From assembly GCF_900142935.1 (NCBI RefSeq), contig NZ_FSRS01000001.1, positions 2,676,001 to 2,740,000 of the forward strand: a DNA stretch of 64,000 nt, read 5' to 3'. How positions within the stretch are numbered: the stretch's first letter is position 1; each line of letters starts with the position of its first letter. Below the pieces are notes generated by a model. It had not been told where the DNA came from, did not search any database, and saw nothing but the letters and a program-made list of their open reading frames with translations. The position numbers were made by a program, and so were the translations under genes. Origin of the DNA: Rhodovulum sp. ES.010. Its GTDB lineage: Bacteria > Pseudomonadota > Alphaproteobacteria > Rhodobacterales > Rhodobacteraceae. Shown piece after piece: positions 52,879 to 61,123 of this stretch.

Positions 52879-53645
52879 CGCTCGACCTCGCGCCGCTCCT
52901 CGACGTGTGGGAGCCGCTGCTCTGGGCGGGCTACCTCGTGTTCCTGCGGGTCGGTGCGGTGATGGCGATGCTGCCGGCCTTTGGCGAACGCGCCGTCCCG
53001 GTGCGGGTGCGGCTCGGTCTCTCACTGGCCTTCACCGCCGTCGTGGCGCCCGCAGTGGCCGCCGACCTGCCCGAGGAAATCCCGCCGCTCAGCCTCGCGC
53101 TCGCCTCCGAGGCGGTGATCGGCCTCGCCCTCGGCCTGGTCCTGCGGCTGATGATCCTCGCGCTGCAGATGGCCGGCGAGATCGCCGCGCAGGCGACGTC
53201 CCTGTCGCAGCTTCTGGGTTCGGCCTCGATGGACCCGCAACCGGCGATGGGCCGCCTGATGATGGTCGCGGGCCTGGCGCTGGCGGTGATGTCGGGCCTC
53301 CATGTCCGGGCGGCCGAGGCGATGATCCTGTCCTACGAACTCCTGCCCGCCGGGCAATTCCCCGACGCCGCGACGCTGGCCGACTGGGGGGTGCTGCGAA
53401 TCGCGCAGGTCTTCGCGCTCGCGGCCACGCTGGCGATGCCCTTCGTCATCGCCGCGCTGATCTACAATCTCGCGCTCGGCGTCATCAACAAGGCGATGCC
53501 GCAGCTCATGGTCGCCTTCGTGGGCGCGCCGGCGATCACCGCGGGCGGGCTGATCCTGCTGTTCCTGGCCCTGCCGCCGATGCTGGTGCTCTGGCAGATG
53601 CGGCTGCTGGAACTGTTCGCCGCGCCGTTCGGAGGTGGCGGATGA
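52875..53645 (+). CDS. fliR: Flagellar export gate protein FliR
   Basis: FliR completes the FliPQR export gate. The 256-residue protein is mostly membrane segments. Recognisable parts are RVGAVMAMLPAFGERAVPVR near residue 25, QMAGEIAAQATSLSQLLGS near 98 and ALIYNLALGVINKAMPQLMV near 195. Length is as usual. It overlaps flhA upstream and flhB downstream, each by four bases, forming a coupled flhA-fliR-flhB unit. Confidence 0.95.
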   Translation: MTLDLAPLLDVWEPLLWAGYLVFLRVGAVMAMLPAFGERAVPVRVRLGLSLAFTAVVAPAVAADLPEEIPPLSLALASEAVIGLALGLVLRLMILALQMAGEIAAQATSLSQLLGSASMDPQPAMGRLMMVAGLALAVMSGLHVRAAEAMILSYELLPAGQFPDAATLADWGVLRIAQVFALAATLAMPFVIAALIYNLALGVINKAMPQLMVAFVGAPAITAGGLILLFLALPPMLVLWQMRLLELFAAPFGGGG

Positions 53646-54721
53646 GCGACCAGTCCCCCGGCGACAAGCAGCACGAGCCGACACAGAAAAAGCTCGACGA
53701 CGCCCGCAAGAAGGGCGAGATCGCCAGTTCCAACGACCTCAACACCGCCGCCGCCTATGCGGGCTTTGCGCTGACCGCGTTCGGGCTTGGCGCGGCGAGC
53801 CTCACCGCGCTGGGCGATCTCGGCGCGGGGCTTCTCGCGCGCGCCGACAAGATCGCGCCGATGATGCTCGACGGGCACGGCACGGCGCCGGTCGGGAACG
53901 TCATGGCCCATGCCGGGCTCGCCGCCCTGCCCTGGCTCGCGCTGCCGGGGCTCGCCGCGCTGGCCGCGATCCTCGCCCAGCGCAGCCTCGTCGTCGCGCC
54001 CGAAAAGCTGATGCCGAAGCTGTCGCGGATTTCGCCGCTGTCCAACGCGAAGAACAAGTTCGGCCGCGGGGGGCTGTTCGAATTCGCCAAGAGCGCGGTC
54101 AAGCTCTCGCTCTACACCGTTCTGCTCGGCGTCTACCTGTCGGCCCATATCGAGGAAATGCTGGGCACGATGCATCTGTCGCCCGGCATGGCCGCGGCGC
54201 GGATGGGGCGCATGGCGGCGGAGTTCATGGCCGTGGTGGTGGCGATCGCCGGGTCCATCGCGGCGGTCGACTACTTCTGGCAGGTGCTCGAACATCGCCG
54301 CAAGAACCGGATGACGCATGAGGAACTGAAGGACGAGGTGAAGCAGTCCGAGGGCGATCCGCACATGAAGCAGCAGCGCCGGCAGCGGGGCATGGACATC
54401 GCCACAAACCGGATGCTGACCGAGGTGCCGGACGCCGACGTGGTGATCGTGAACCCGACCCACTACGCCGTCGCCCTGAAATGGGACCGGGCCACCCCCG
54501 GCGCGCCGGTCTGCATCGCCAAGGGCACCGACGAGATCGCGGCGCGGATCCGCGAGGTCGCGGCCGCCTCCGGCGTGCCGATGCGGCGCGATCCGCCGAC
54601 CGCCCGCGCGCTTCATGCCACGGTCGAGATCGGCGAGGAGATCCTGCCCGAGCATTACCGCGCCGTGGCCGCCGCGATCCGCTTTGCCGAAGAGATGCGC
54701 AGCCGCGCACGGGGCCGCTGA
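53642..54721 (+). CDS. flhB: Flagellar export switch protein FlhB
   Basis: FlhB controls the change of export substrate from rod and hook to filament, through self-cleavage. The 359-residue protein begins with HEPTQKKLDDARKKGEIASS, has four membrane helices in residues 30-210, and carries the self-cleavage site NPTH in VVIVNPTHYAVALKWD near residue 272. MTHEELKDEVKQSEGDP precedes the cytoplasmic domain. The last base of the stop is the first of the next gene's ATG. Confidence 0.97.
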   Translation: MSDQSPGDKQHEPTQKKLDDARKKGEIASSNDLNTAAAYAGFALTAFGLGAASLTALGDLGAGLLARADKIAPMMLDGHGTAPVGNVMAHAGLAALPWLALPGLAALAAILAQRSLVVAPEKLMPKLSRISPLSNAKNKFGRGGLFEFAKSAVKLSLYTVLLGVYLSAHIEEMLGTMHLSPGMAAARMGRMAAEFMAVVVAIAGSIAAVDYFWQVLEHRRKNRMTHEELKDEVKQSEGDPHMKQQRRQRGMDIATNRMLTEVPDADVVIVNPTHYAVALKWDRATPGAPVCIAKGTDEIAARIREVAAASGVPMRRDPPTARALHATVEIGEEILPEHYRAVAAAIRFAEEMRSRARGR

Positions 54722-55068
54722 TGGGCGGCGGCGACGACCGGTTCGCGCGCCTGGCCGAGGTGGGCGGGGCGCTGCGCGATGCCGCGCTCGCCCGGCTGCG
54801 GCGGGCGGCCGGCGAATGCCGGCGGCTGGAGGCCGAACTCGCCGCGCTCGACGCGGAGAAGCGGCGCGCCGAGGCCACGGCCGACGCCACGGCGCGGGCG
54901 TTCCTGGGCGACAGCCCGGAGCGCTGGTACCGCGAGCGGCGCACGGCGCTGAATGCCGCGCTCGCCCGGGCGCGGGTCGAGGAAGCCATGCTGATGAAGG
55001 AGGCCGCGGTCGCCTTCGGCCGCGACGATGCGCTGCGCCGGCTGCGCGAGCGCAGCCGGCCGGGCTGA
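54721..55068 (+). CDS. Small coiled-coil protein, possible FliJ equivalent
   Basis: A 115-residue, highly charged protein with no signal or membrane span. Residues 10-65 and 75-112 are predicted helices with heptad pattern (CRRLEAELAALDAEKRRAEA). FliJ, the flagellar export chaperone that forms the stalk of the FliI ATPase, has this size and character, and no other fliJ candidate is in the window. The location after flhB rather than fliI is not typical, and FliJ proteins are hard to recognise by sequence. The start overlaps the flhB stop. The function is inference. Confidence 0.55.
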   Translation: MGGGDDRFARLAEVGGALRDAALARLRRAAGECRRLEAELAALDAEKRRAEATADATARAFLGDSPERWYRERRTALNAALARARVEEAMLMKEAAVAFGRDDALRRLRERSRPG

Positions 55069-55076
55069 GCCGCCGC

Positions 55077-55595
55077 TCAGGCGTCCTGGCGGACGATGTC
55101 GGTGATCAGAACGTCGCGGACCATGGGGCCCATCACCTGCCGCGCGGCTTCCAGAAGGGCGCGCCGCAGCAGCGTCATGGTGCCGCTTTCGGTGAAGGCG
55201 CCGTCGAAACCGCCGACATTGGCGTGGTCGAACATGACCTGCAGGAACGCGTCGCGCAGCTTGGGCTCGCGTTCGTAGACCGGCTCCTTGCCGCCCGAGG
55301 TCACCTCGAGGCTGAGCGAGAGCACGACCAGCGCGCCCACCCGCCCGTCACGCACCACCGGGATCACGAACTGGTTGTTGAGCTTCACGAAATCCGAGGT
55401 CTGGCCGTCCGCGTCGCCATGGTCGTCCTTGCCCGCCTTGGCATGGGCCGCGTCCGCGCCGTGATCCGCCTCGCCCGCATGGGCGGCGTCTTCCGGCGCC
55501 TCCTCGGGCGGGGCCGGGCGCAGCATGTAGCCGGCGCCGCCCCCGAGGACGAGGCCGACGACGGCGATGATCACGGGAATCAGCTTGCCCATCAT
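55077..55595 (-). CDS. Second FliL-family protein
   Basis: A 172-residue protein with one N-terminal membrane helix (residues 4-24), a linker rich in His, Asp and Ala (about 30-65), and a periplasmic FliL-like domain ending MVRDVLITDIVRQD, the family's C-terminal pattern. It is shorter on sequence identity to canonical FliL than the protein encoded near 46 kb, and the two share the His/Asp-rich linker idea. It is the last gene of the flgB-to-flgH run, five bases after flgH, and its role may be stator association or something new. Confidence 0.8.
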   Translation of the reverse strand: MMGKLIPVIIAVVGLVLGGGAGYMLRPAPPEEAPEDAAHAGEADHGADAAHAKAGKDDHGDADGQTSDFVKLNNQFVIPVVRDGRVGALVVLSLSLEVTSGGKEPVYEREPKLRDAFLQVMFDHANVGGFDGAFTESGTMTLLRRALLEAARQVMGPMVRDVLITDIVRQDA

Positions 55596-55600
55596 GGTCC

Positions 55601-56338
55601 TCAGAACGGCAGGAGGATGTCGGCGATCTGTTGGCCGTAACGGGGCTGTTGCATGTCGGTAATCTGGCCGCGCCCGCCATAGGAGATCCGCGCCGAGGCG
55701 ATCTTGTCATAGGTGATCTCGTTCTGGCGCGAGATGTCCTCGGGGCGCACGTAGCCGGCCACGATCAGCTCGCGCATCTCGAAATTCACCCGCACCTCCT
55801 GGCTTCCCTCGATGCGCAGGATGCCGTTCTGCAGCACGTCGGTCACGGTGGCGGCCACCCGCAGCGTCAGCTTCTCGTTGCGCCGCACCGAGCCGTCGCC
55901 GCTGTGGTTGGTGCTGGACTCGGCCTCGGCGAGGTTGTCCATCGTTGCGCCGTCGGGCAGCAGCGGGCCGACGATCTGCGGAATCCCGGCCATCTGCGGG
56001 ATGCCGGCCGACGTGGACCCCGAGCGGCTGCGCGCGGTGGAGTTGGAAATCTCGGCCTCGTCGTCGATCTCGATTACGACGGTCATGATGTCGCCGCGCC
56101 GTTCGGCCCGGCGATCGCCGAGCAGCGATTGCCGCCCCGCGGCCCAGAGCGACGCGCGGTCCACCGTCCGGCGGCGTTCGCTCGTCTCGGGCAGGGTGCC
56201 GGGATTGGTCATCGCGTAATAGGCATTGCTGCCTTCGACGGGTTTGAAATCGGGCGCCTTGCCGACCTGCTCCAGCCGGCCGCAGGCCGAGGGCAGGGCG
56301 AGCGCCGCGGCGCAGGCGAGAAGGAGGACGGGTTTCAT
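55601..56338 (-). CDS. flgH: Flagellar L-ring protein FlgH
   Basis: FlgH forms the outer-membrane ring that lets the rod pass. The 245-residue protein is a lipoprotein: the signal ends ALALPSAC with Cys19 as lipidation site. The family patterns SLWAAGRQSLLGDRRAERRG, IMTVVIEIDDEAEISN and the C-terminal YDKIASARISYGGRGQI are present. It is downstream of flgA and upstream of a FliL-family gene. Length is normal. Confidence 0.95.
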   Translation of the reverse strand: MKPVLLLACAAALALPSACGRLEQVGKAPDFKPVEGSNAYYAMTNPGTLPETSERRRTVDRASLWAAGRQSLLGDRRAERRGDIMTVVIEIDDEAEISNSTARSRSGSTSAGIPQMAGIPQIVGPLLPDGATMDNLAEAESSTNHSGDGSVRRNEKLTLRVAATVTDVLQNGILRIEGSQEVRVNFEMRELIVAGYVRPEDISRQNEITYDKIASARISYGGRGQITDMQQPRYGQQIADILLPF

Positions 56339-56352
56339 GGCAGCAGGGCTCC

Positions 56353-56784
56353 TCAGGGTCTGGCTTGGGCCCCGACGGTCACGGTGCCGTCGGGCATGAC
56401 ATATCCGGTGACGGTGGCGCGCGAGGCGAGGTTCATCACCTTGAGCGCGTCGCCCACCCCCGCGCGGCCCAGCGACCGCGCCTCGGCGGCGATCTTCACC
56501 ACGCCGTTGCGGTAGATCAGCGTGACGATCTGGTTGCGCTCGATGATCGCGGGCGGGCCGATATCGCCCGACCGGATCGGGCGGCCGGCATAGAGATTGA
56601 CGCGCGCCTCCTGCCCGACCGCCTCGGCCGGGTCGGTGAGCGCGCCGGGCATGGTTCCCTCGGCCACGGCGATGTCGCCCGGCCCCAGGATCGTCTGGCC
56701 GCGGATCGTGCGCGTGGCGACCAGCATCTCGGCGGTCGCGGGAAACGCGGCGAGGAGCGCGGCGAGGAGGGCGAGGGCGCGCAT
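56353..56784 (-). CDS. flgA: Flagellar P-ring assembly chaperone FlgA
   Basis: FlgA is a periplasmic chaperone needed to assemble FlgI into the P ring. The 143-residue product has a secretion signal (residues 1-19), then an SAF-type domain with TILGPGDIAVAEGTMPG and AGRPIRSGDIGPPAII, and ends with TVTGYVMPDGTVTVG. This short form without the N-terminal extension of E. coli FlgA is usual in alphaproteobacteria. The ATG overlapping the flgG stop is chosen; a GTG one codon earlier is also possible. Confidence 0.92.
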   Translation of the reverse strand: MRALALLAALLAAFPATAEMLVATRTIRGQTILGPGDIAVAEGTMPGALTDPAEAVGQEARVNLYAGRPIRSGDIGPPAIIERNQIVTLIYRNGVVKIAAEARSLGRAGVGDALKVMNLASRATVTGYVMPDGTVTVGAQARP

Positions 56785-57569
56785 CACCGCACCTGCGTCG
56801 TGGCGGCGAGCATCTGGTCGGCCGCGGTGATGACCTTGGAGTTCAGCTCGTAGCCGCGCTGGGCCTCGATCAGCTCGGTGATCTCGCGCACCGCGTCGAC
56901 CGAGCTGTCCTCCAGATAGCCCTGGCGCAGCGTGCCGAAGCCCTCGTCGCCCGGCACGCCCGCGATGGGTGCGCCCGAGGCCTCGGTCTCGGTGAACAGG
57001 TTCGACCCGATCGCCTCCAGCCCCTTCTCGTTGGTGAACATCGTCAGCGTGAGCTGGCCGAGAAGCTGCGGTTCCACCTGGTCCTGGAAATAGGCGTAGA
57101 CCTCGCCCTCGGCGTTGATCGAGAGGCTGCGCGCGTCGTCGGGGATGGTGAGGCCCGGCGCCACGGTGAAGCCGTCCGAGGTGACGATCAGCCCGTCGCC
57201 CGTGCGCTTCAGCGCACCGTCGCGGGTAAAGGCGGCGTTGCCGTTGGGCAGCGTCACCTCCAGGTAGCCGCGGCCCTCGACCGCGACGTCCAGGTCGCCC
57301 CCGGTCTGCGACAGCGACCCCTGCGCGAGGTTCACCGTGACCGCGGAGGGCCGCACGCCCAGGCCCAGCTGCACGCCGGTGGGCAGCACGGTGCCGTCGG
57401 AGGCGTTGATCGTGCCGGCGCGGGTGACCTGCTGGTAATGCAGGTCGGCGAACTCGGCGCGGCGGGCGTCGTAGCCCGTGGTGTTCATGTTGGCCAGGTT
57501 GTTGGAAATCGTCTCGACCCGCATCTGCTGGGCCGACATGCCGGTGGCGGCGATGGACAGGGCGCGCAT
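56784..57569 (-). CDS. flgG: Flagellar distal rod protein FlgG
   Basis: FlgG forms the distal rod. The 261-residue protein opens MRALSIAATGMSAQQMRVE, has the rod motif NNLANMNTTGYDARRAEFAD, the domain start LDVAVEGRGYLEVTLPNG near residue 96, and the C-terminal SVDAVREITELIEAQRGYE with QMLAATTQVR. All are standard for FlgG and the length is exact. It follows flgF in the same operon with a gap of 15 bases and overlaps flgA by three bases. Confidence 0.97.
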   Translation of the reverse strand: MRALSIAATGMSAQQMRVETISNNLANMNTTGYDARRAEFADLHYQQVTRAGTINASDGTVLPTGVQLGLGVRPSAVTVNLAQGSLSQTGGDLDVAVEGRGYLEVTLPNGNAAFTRDGALKRTGDGLIVTSDGFTVAPGLTIPDDARSLSINAEGEVYAYFQDQVEPQLLGQLTLTMFTNEKGLEAIGSNLFTETEASGAPIAGVPGDEGFGTLRQGYLEDSSVDAVREITELIEAQRGYELNSKVITAADQMLAATTQVR

Positions 57570-57584
57570 GGGTCAGTCCTTTCC

Positions 57585-58307
57585 TCAGGTGCCGCCGCTC
57601 AGGGTGCGGATGGCGGCGCGAACGCGTTCGTCTTCGCGGTCGAGGAAGGTCTGCCCCAGCTCGTAGGCGCGCTGCACCTCGATCATCCGGGCGATCTCCG
57701 AGACCGGGTCGACATTCGATTCCTCGACGAAGCCTTGCAGGAGCGTCGTCTCAAGGACGGGTTCGGTGGGGCCGCCCGGGTCGAACAGCGTGCCGGCGAC
57801 ATGGGTCATCGCCTTGGCATCGGCGGGCTGGTAGAGCCCCACCTGGGTGAGCGGCCGCCCGTCGGCGCTGAGCGTGCCGTCGGCGGCCATCGAAACCGAG
57901 GCGGCATCGGGCGGCACGAAGACCGGCGCCCCGCCCGCATCGAGCAGGCGGTGGCCGTCGGGCGAGACCAGCTCGCCATTGGCGTCCGGGGTGAAGCTGC
58001 CCGCGCGGGTCAGCCGCTCGCCCTGGGGCGTTTCCAGCAGGAAGAACCCCTCGCCCTCGATCGCGAAGTCGAACCGGCCGTTCGTCTGCTTCAACGGACC
58101 CTGGCTGAGGTCGATCTCGCGCACATGGGCGTTGGCCATCGACAGCGAGCCCCCCGGCCCCTCGACCGCGGCGATATGTTCGGAGAAGACCACGCCCTCG
58201 CGCCGGAACCCGGTGGTCGACGCGTTCGAGATGTTGTGCGCGACGCTCTGCATCTCGCGCATCAGCCCGACCTGGCGGTTCAGCGTGACGTAGCCCGAAC
58301 TGTCCAT
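57585..58307 (-). CDS. flgF: Flagellar proximal rod protein FlgF
   Basis: FlgF is a proximal rod component. The 240-residue protein begins MDSSGYVTLNRQVGLMREMQ and has AHNISNASTTGFRREGVVF, FDFAIEGEGFFLLETPQGE near residue 83 and the C-terminal SNVDPVSEIARMIEVQRAYE. It is somewhat shorter than FlgG, as usual. It lies between fliQ and flgG. The inserted domain of the DUF1217 protein near 62 kb resembles the middle of this protein. Confidence 0.95.
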   Translation of the reverse strand: MDSSGYVTLNRQVGLMREMQSVAHNISNASTTGFRREGVVFSEHIAAVEGPGGSLSMANAHVREIDLSQGPLKQTNGRFDFAIEGEGFFLLETPQGERLTRAGSFTPDANGELVSPDGHRLLDAGGAPVFVPPDAASVSMAADGTLSADGRPLTQVGLYQPADAKAMTHVAGTLFDPGGPTEPVLETTLLQGFVEESNVDPVSEIARMIEVQRAYELGQTFLDREDERVRAAIRTLSGGT

Positions 58308-58310
58308 CGC

Positions 58311-58577
58311 TCAGACCCCCGCGATCATCGGCACGATGCGGCCGGTGAAGAAACTGGTCAGCGTCTCGGTCATGAAGCTCATCGAGACCCAGAACACGAT
58401 CAGGATCGCCGCGAGCTTCGGCACGAAGGTCAGCGTCATCTCCTGCACCGAGGTCAGCGCCTGGAACAGGCCGATCGCGACACCGGTTACCAGCGCCGCG
58501 GTCAGGATCGGCAGCGAGATGATGACCGCGATCCACAGCCCCTGGCGCAGCGTGTCGTAGAAGATGAACTCGGTCAT
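58311..58577 (-). CDS. fliQ: Flagellar export gate protein FliQ
   Basis: FliQ is the small subunit of the FliPQR gate. The 88-residue protein consists of two hydrophobic hairpins, with ALVTGVAIGLFQALTSVQEM near residue 29 and the second segment KLAAILIVFWVSM. Length and pattern are standard. It is separated from fliE upstream and flgF downstream by three bases each, so all are one transcript. Confidence 0.96.
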   Translation of the reverse strand: MTEFIFYDTLRQGLWIAVIISLPILTAALVTGVAIGLFQALTSVQEMTLTFVPKLAAILIVFWVSMSFMTETLTSFFTGRIVPMIAGV

Positions 58578-58580
58578 GGC

Positions 58581-58865
58581 CTACACCGGCATCCTGAGGA
58601 TTTCCTGGTAGGCCTCGACCACCTTGTCGCGCACGGTCACGGCGGTCTCCACGGCCAGTTCGGTCTGGGCCAGCGCCTGCACCAGCGCATGCGGGTCGGC
58701 GCCGCCCGACATCGCCGCCATCGCGGTCTCCTCGCCCTGGCGGATGGTCTGGGCGAATCCCTTGGCGGCGTCGGCAAAGGCCGCGCCCGCCTCGGGCTTC
58801 TGCGGTTGGGTCGCCGGCCGGGCGGTGGCATAGGCCTGGGCGGCGATGCTGGACCGGATATCCAT
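58581..58865 (-). CDS. fliE: Flagellar MS-ring/rod junction protein FliE
   Basis: FliE joins the MS ring to the rod and opens the export path. The 94-residue protein shows the C-terminal pattern ALAQTELAVETAVTVRDKVV followed by AYQEILRMPV, which is the most conserved part of FliE. The N-terminal half is variable and Ala-rich. It follows flgC by 11 bases in the same operon, and fliQ follows it three bases later. Confidence 0.94.
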   Translation of the reverse strand: MDIRSSIAAQAYATARPATQPQKPEAGAAFADAAKGFAQTIRQGEETAMAAMSGGADPHALVQALAQTELAVETAVTVRDKVVEAYQEILRMPV

Positions 58866-58876
58866 GAGCGTCCCTC

Positions 58877-59269
58877 CTAGCGGCGCAGCAGGTCGAACAG
58901 GCCGCGCGACATCTCGCGCGCCTGATCGAAGAGTTTCAGGTTCGCCTCGTAGCTGCGCTGCGCCTCGCGCGCGTCGGCGATCTCGATCACGAGGTCCACG
59001 TTCGACCCGTCGTAATGGCCCGTGGCGTCCGCCATCGGGTGCGCGGGGTCGTAGACCTTGGGCAACTGGGTCTGGTCGAGCCGCACCGGCCCGGTCTTGA
59101 CCGCGCCTTCGGGCTTGTTCGGGCCAAGCTCGGCCTCGAAGGCCATCAGTTTCCGCCGGTAGCCCGGCGTGTCGGCATTGGCGATGTTCTCGGACACGTG
59201 GCGCAGCCGTGCCGCCTGGGCGCGCAGCCCGCTCGCCGAGACTGCCCTGCTATCGCTGAAATCGCTCAT
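58877..59269 (-). CDS. flgC: Flagellar proximal rod protein FlgC
   Basis: FlgC is a proximal rod protein. The 130-residue product has the rod motif SENIANADTPGYRRKLMAFE near residue 28 and the C-terminal YDGSNVDLVIEIADAREAQR with SYEANLKLFDQAREMSRGL, the axial-family pair of helices. Length is as expected. It lies 15 bases after flgB. Confidence 0.95.
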   Translation of the reverse strand: MSDFSDSRAVSASGLRAQAARLRHVSENIANADTPGYRRKLMAFEAELGPNKPEGAVKTGPVRLDQTQLPKVYDPAHPMADATGHYDGSNVDLVIEIADAREAQRSYEANLKLFDQAREMSRGLFDLLRR

Positions 59270-59284
59270 TCAGGCCTCCTCTTC

Positions 59285-59671
59285 CTAGCGCCCGATGCTG
59301 GTGCGCAGCACGTTGAGCGAACTCTTGTAGACGGCCAGCGCGAGGTTGTGCTTGCTCTTGACCTCGGCGGCCTTGAGCATCTCTTCCTCCAGCGACACGG
59401 TGTTGCCGTTGGGCTCTCCGACGCCGTGGCCCGAGACGACCTCGGCCGATCGCGACCCGCTGTCCGCGGCGGCGATATGGCCCGCGCGCGTCGTGCGCAG
59501 GGCCATGGAGTCGTCGCTCTGTCGGTAGGTTTCCGTGAAATCGGCGATGTCGCGGGCCCGGTAGCCGGGGGTGTCGGCATTGGCCACGTTGCGGGCGATG
59601 ACGGTCTGGCGCGCACCGGCATGGGTGGCCAGCCCTTGCGCCATCCGGAAAATCTCCAGCTTGTCGAACAT
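59285..59671 (-). CDS. flgB: Flagellar proximal rod protein FlgB
   Basis: FlgB is the other proximal rod component and the first gene of this minus-strand run. The 128-residue protein has ARNVANADTPGYRARDIADF near residue 26 and the end KHNLALAVYKSSLNVLRTSI. The ATG chosen is preceded by GGGAG at eight bases; an ATG 27 bases upstream lacks such a site and would add residues unlike the family. A CtrA-like motif lies 20 bases upstream, facing fliI as well. Confidence 0.94.
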   Translation of the reverse strand: MFDKLEIFRMAQGLATHAGARQTVIARNVANADTPGYRARDIADFTETYRQSDDSMALRTTRAGHIAAADSGSRSAEVVSGHGVGEPNGNTVSLEEEMLKAAEVKSKHNLALAVYKSSLNVLRTSIGR

Positions 59672-59690
59672 CGGGGTTTCTCCCACGGTT

Positions 59691-59705
59691 TCAATCAATG
59701 CTTAA
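59691..59705. promoter_or_regulatory. CtrA-like motif between flgB and fliI
   Basis: On the minus strand it reads TTAA-GCATTGA-TTGA, one base from the CtrA consensus. It lies in the 84-base divergent gap, 20 bases from flgB and 51 from fliI. The distance suits fliI or both; so close to flgB it may overlap that promoter. Confidence 0.45.
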
Positions 59706-59755
59706 GGGCGATTCCTTTAGAAACGGTAAGTGTCGACCGCCTCGGGAGAATCCGG

Positions 59756-61108
59756 ATGCCTGAAAGCCCCTTCGCCGCGCTTGCCGGGCGCATCGCCGCG
59801 CTCAAGCCGATCCGCCCCGTGGGCCGCGTGCGCGCTGCGGGCAGCGGCACGGTCACCGTCACCGGCCTGTCGGAACGGGCCGGGCTCGGCGATCTGGTCG
59901 AGATCCGGCACGGCCCCGGCGTGCGCCGCCGCGGCGAGGTGCTGGCGCTGGCCGAGGGGGCGGTCACGGTCCTGCCCGACGGCACGCCCGAGGGGCTGTC
60001 GGTGGGCGACCGGGTGGTGTTGCTGGGCCCGGGAAAGATCGCGCCGGATCGCCGCTGGCTCGGCCGGGTGGTCGATCCGTTCGGCCAGCCGCTCGACGGG
60101 CGTCGGCTGATGCCGGGACCGACCGCGCGGCCGTTGCGCGCCCTGCCGCCGCCGGCGACCGAGCGGCGCGGTCTCGGGGCGCGGCTCGGCACCGGGCTGG
60201 CCGCGTTCGACACCCTCCTGCCCATCGTGCGGGGCCAGCGCATCGGCCTGTTCGCCGGCTCCGGCGTCGGCAAGTCGACCCTGCTCGCCAAGCTCGCGCG
60301 CGGGGTCCAGGCCGACATGGCGGTGATCGCGCTGGTGGGCGAGCGTGGGCGCGAGGTGGGCGAATTCGTCAGCCAGGTTCTGGGGCCCGAGGGCATGGCG
60401 CGCTCGGTGATCGTGGCCGCGACCTCCGACCAGTCGCCGATGGTGCGGCGCCGCGCGGCCTGGGCGGCGATGGCCGTCGCCGAGCATTTCCGCGACGAGG
60501 GCAACCACGTGCTGTTTCTCGCCGACTCGGTCACGCGCTTCGCCGAGGCGCACCGCGAACTGGCGCTGGCCGCGGACGAGCCGGCCGCCCTGCGCGGCTA
60601 TCCGCCCTCGACCGCGCAGGCGATCATGGCCCTGGCCGAACGCGCGGGGCCCGGCACCGAGGGCATCGGCGACATCACCGCGGTGTTCTCGGTGCTCGTC
60701 GCCGGGTCCGACATGGAAGAGCCGGTGGCCGACATCCTGCGCGGGGTGCTCGACGGTCACGTCGTGCTCGACCGCCGTATCGCCGAACGCGGCCGCTTCC
60801 CGGCGGTGGACCTGTTGCGGTCCGTCTCGCGCAGCCTGCCGCGGGCGGCGAGCGGGTCGGAGAACGCGCTGATCGCGCAGGCGCGGCGTCTTCTCGGGGC
60901 CTATGACCGGGCGGAGATGATGATCCAGGCGGGGCTTTACGCCGCCGGCTCCGACCCCGAGATCGACGCGGCGATCAAGGTCTGGCCGGCGCTCGACGCC
61001 TTCCTGTCCGAAGATGCGGCCGCCGGTGTCGAGTCGAGCTTCGCGCGGCTGGGCCAGGTGCTGGCCCTGGCGGGCGAGCGGCCGGAGGGGGCCATCGCCG
61101 GGTCCTGA
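59756..61108 (+). CDS. fliI: Flagellum-specific export ATPase FliI
   Basis: FliI is the ATPase of the export apparatus, related to the F1 beta subunit. The 450-residue protein has Walker A in FAGSGVGKSTLLAKLARG near residue 168, the catalytic loop GERGREVGEFV about 30 residues later, Walker B VLFLADSVTRFAEAHREL near 250, and GYPPSTAQAIMALAERAG. The ATG follows a GGGAGA site; the frame is open upstream but not family-like. It stands alone on the plus strand between two minus-strand runs. Its usual partner fliH-like gene is far away. Confidence 0.97.
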   Translation: MPESPFAALAGRIAALKPIRPVGRVRAAGSGTVTVTGLSERAGLGDLVEIRHGPGVRRRGEVLALAEGAVTVLPDGTPEGLSVGDRVVLLGPGKIAPDRRWLGRVVDPFGQPLDGRRLMPGPTARPLRALPPPATERRGLGARLGTGLAAFDTLLPIVRGQRIGLFAGSGVGKSTLLAKLARGVQADMAVIALVGERGREVGEFVSQVLGPEGMARSVIVAATSDQSPMVRRRAAWAAMAVAEHFRDEGNHVLFLADSVTRFAEAHRELALAADEPAALRGYPPSTAQAIMALAERAGPGTEGIGDITAVFSVLVAGSDMEEPVADILRGVLDGHVVLDRRIAERGRFPAVDLLRSVSRSLPRAASGSENALIAQARRLLGAYDRAEMMIQAGLYAAGSDPEIDAAIKVWPALDAFLSEDAAAGVESSFARLGQVLALAGERPEGAIAGS

Positions 61109-61123
61109 CGCGCCCCGGACGCC

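Noticed and set aside
50431..53025. An 864-codon minus-strand frame opposite flhA
   Set aside because: FlhA is unmistakable on the plus strand; the opposite reading is His/Gln/Arg-rich noise.
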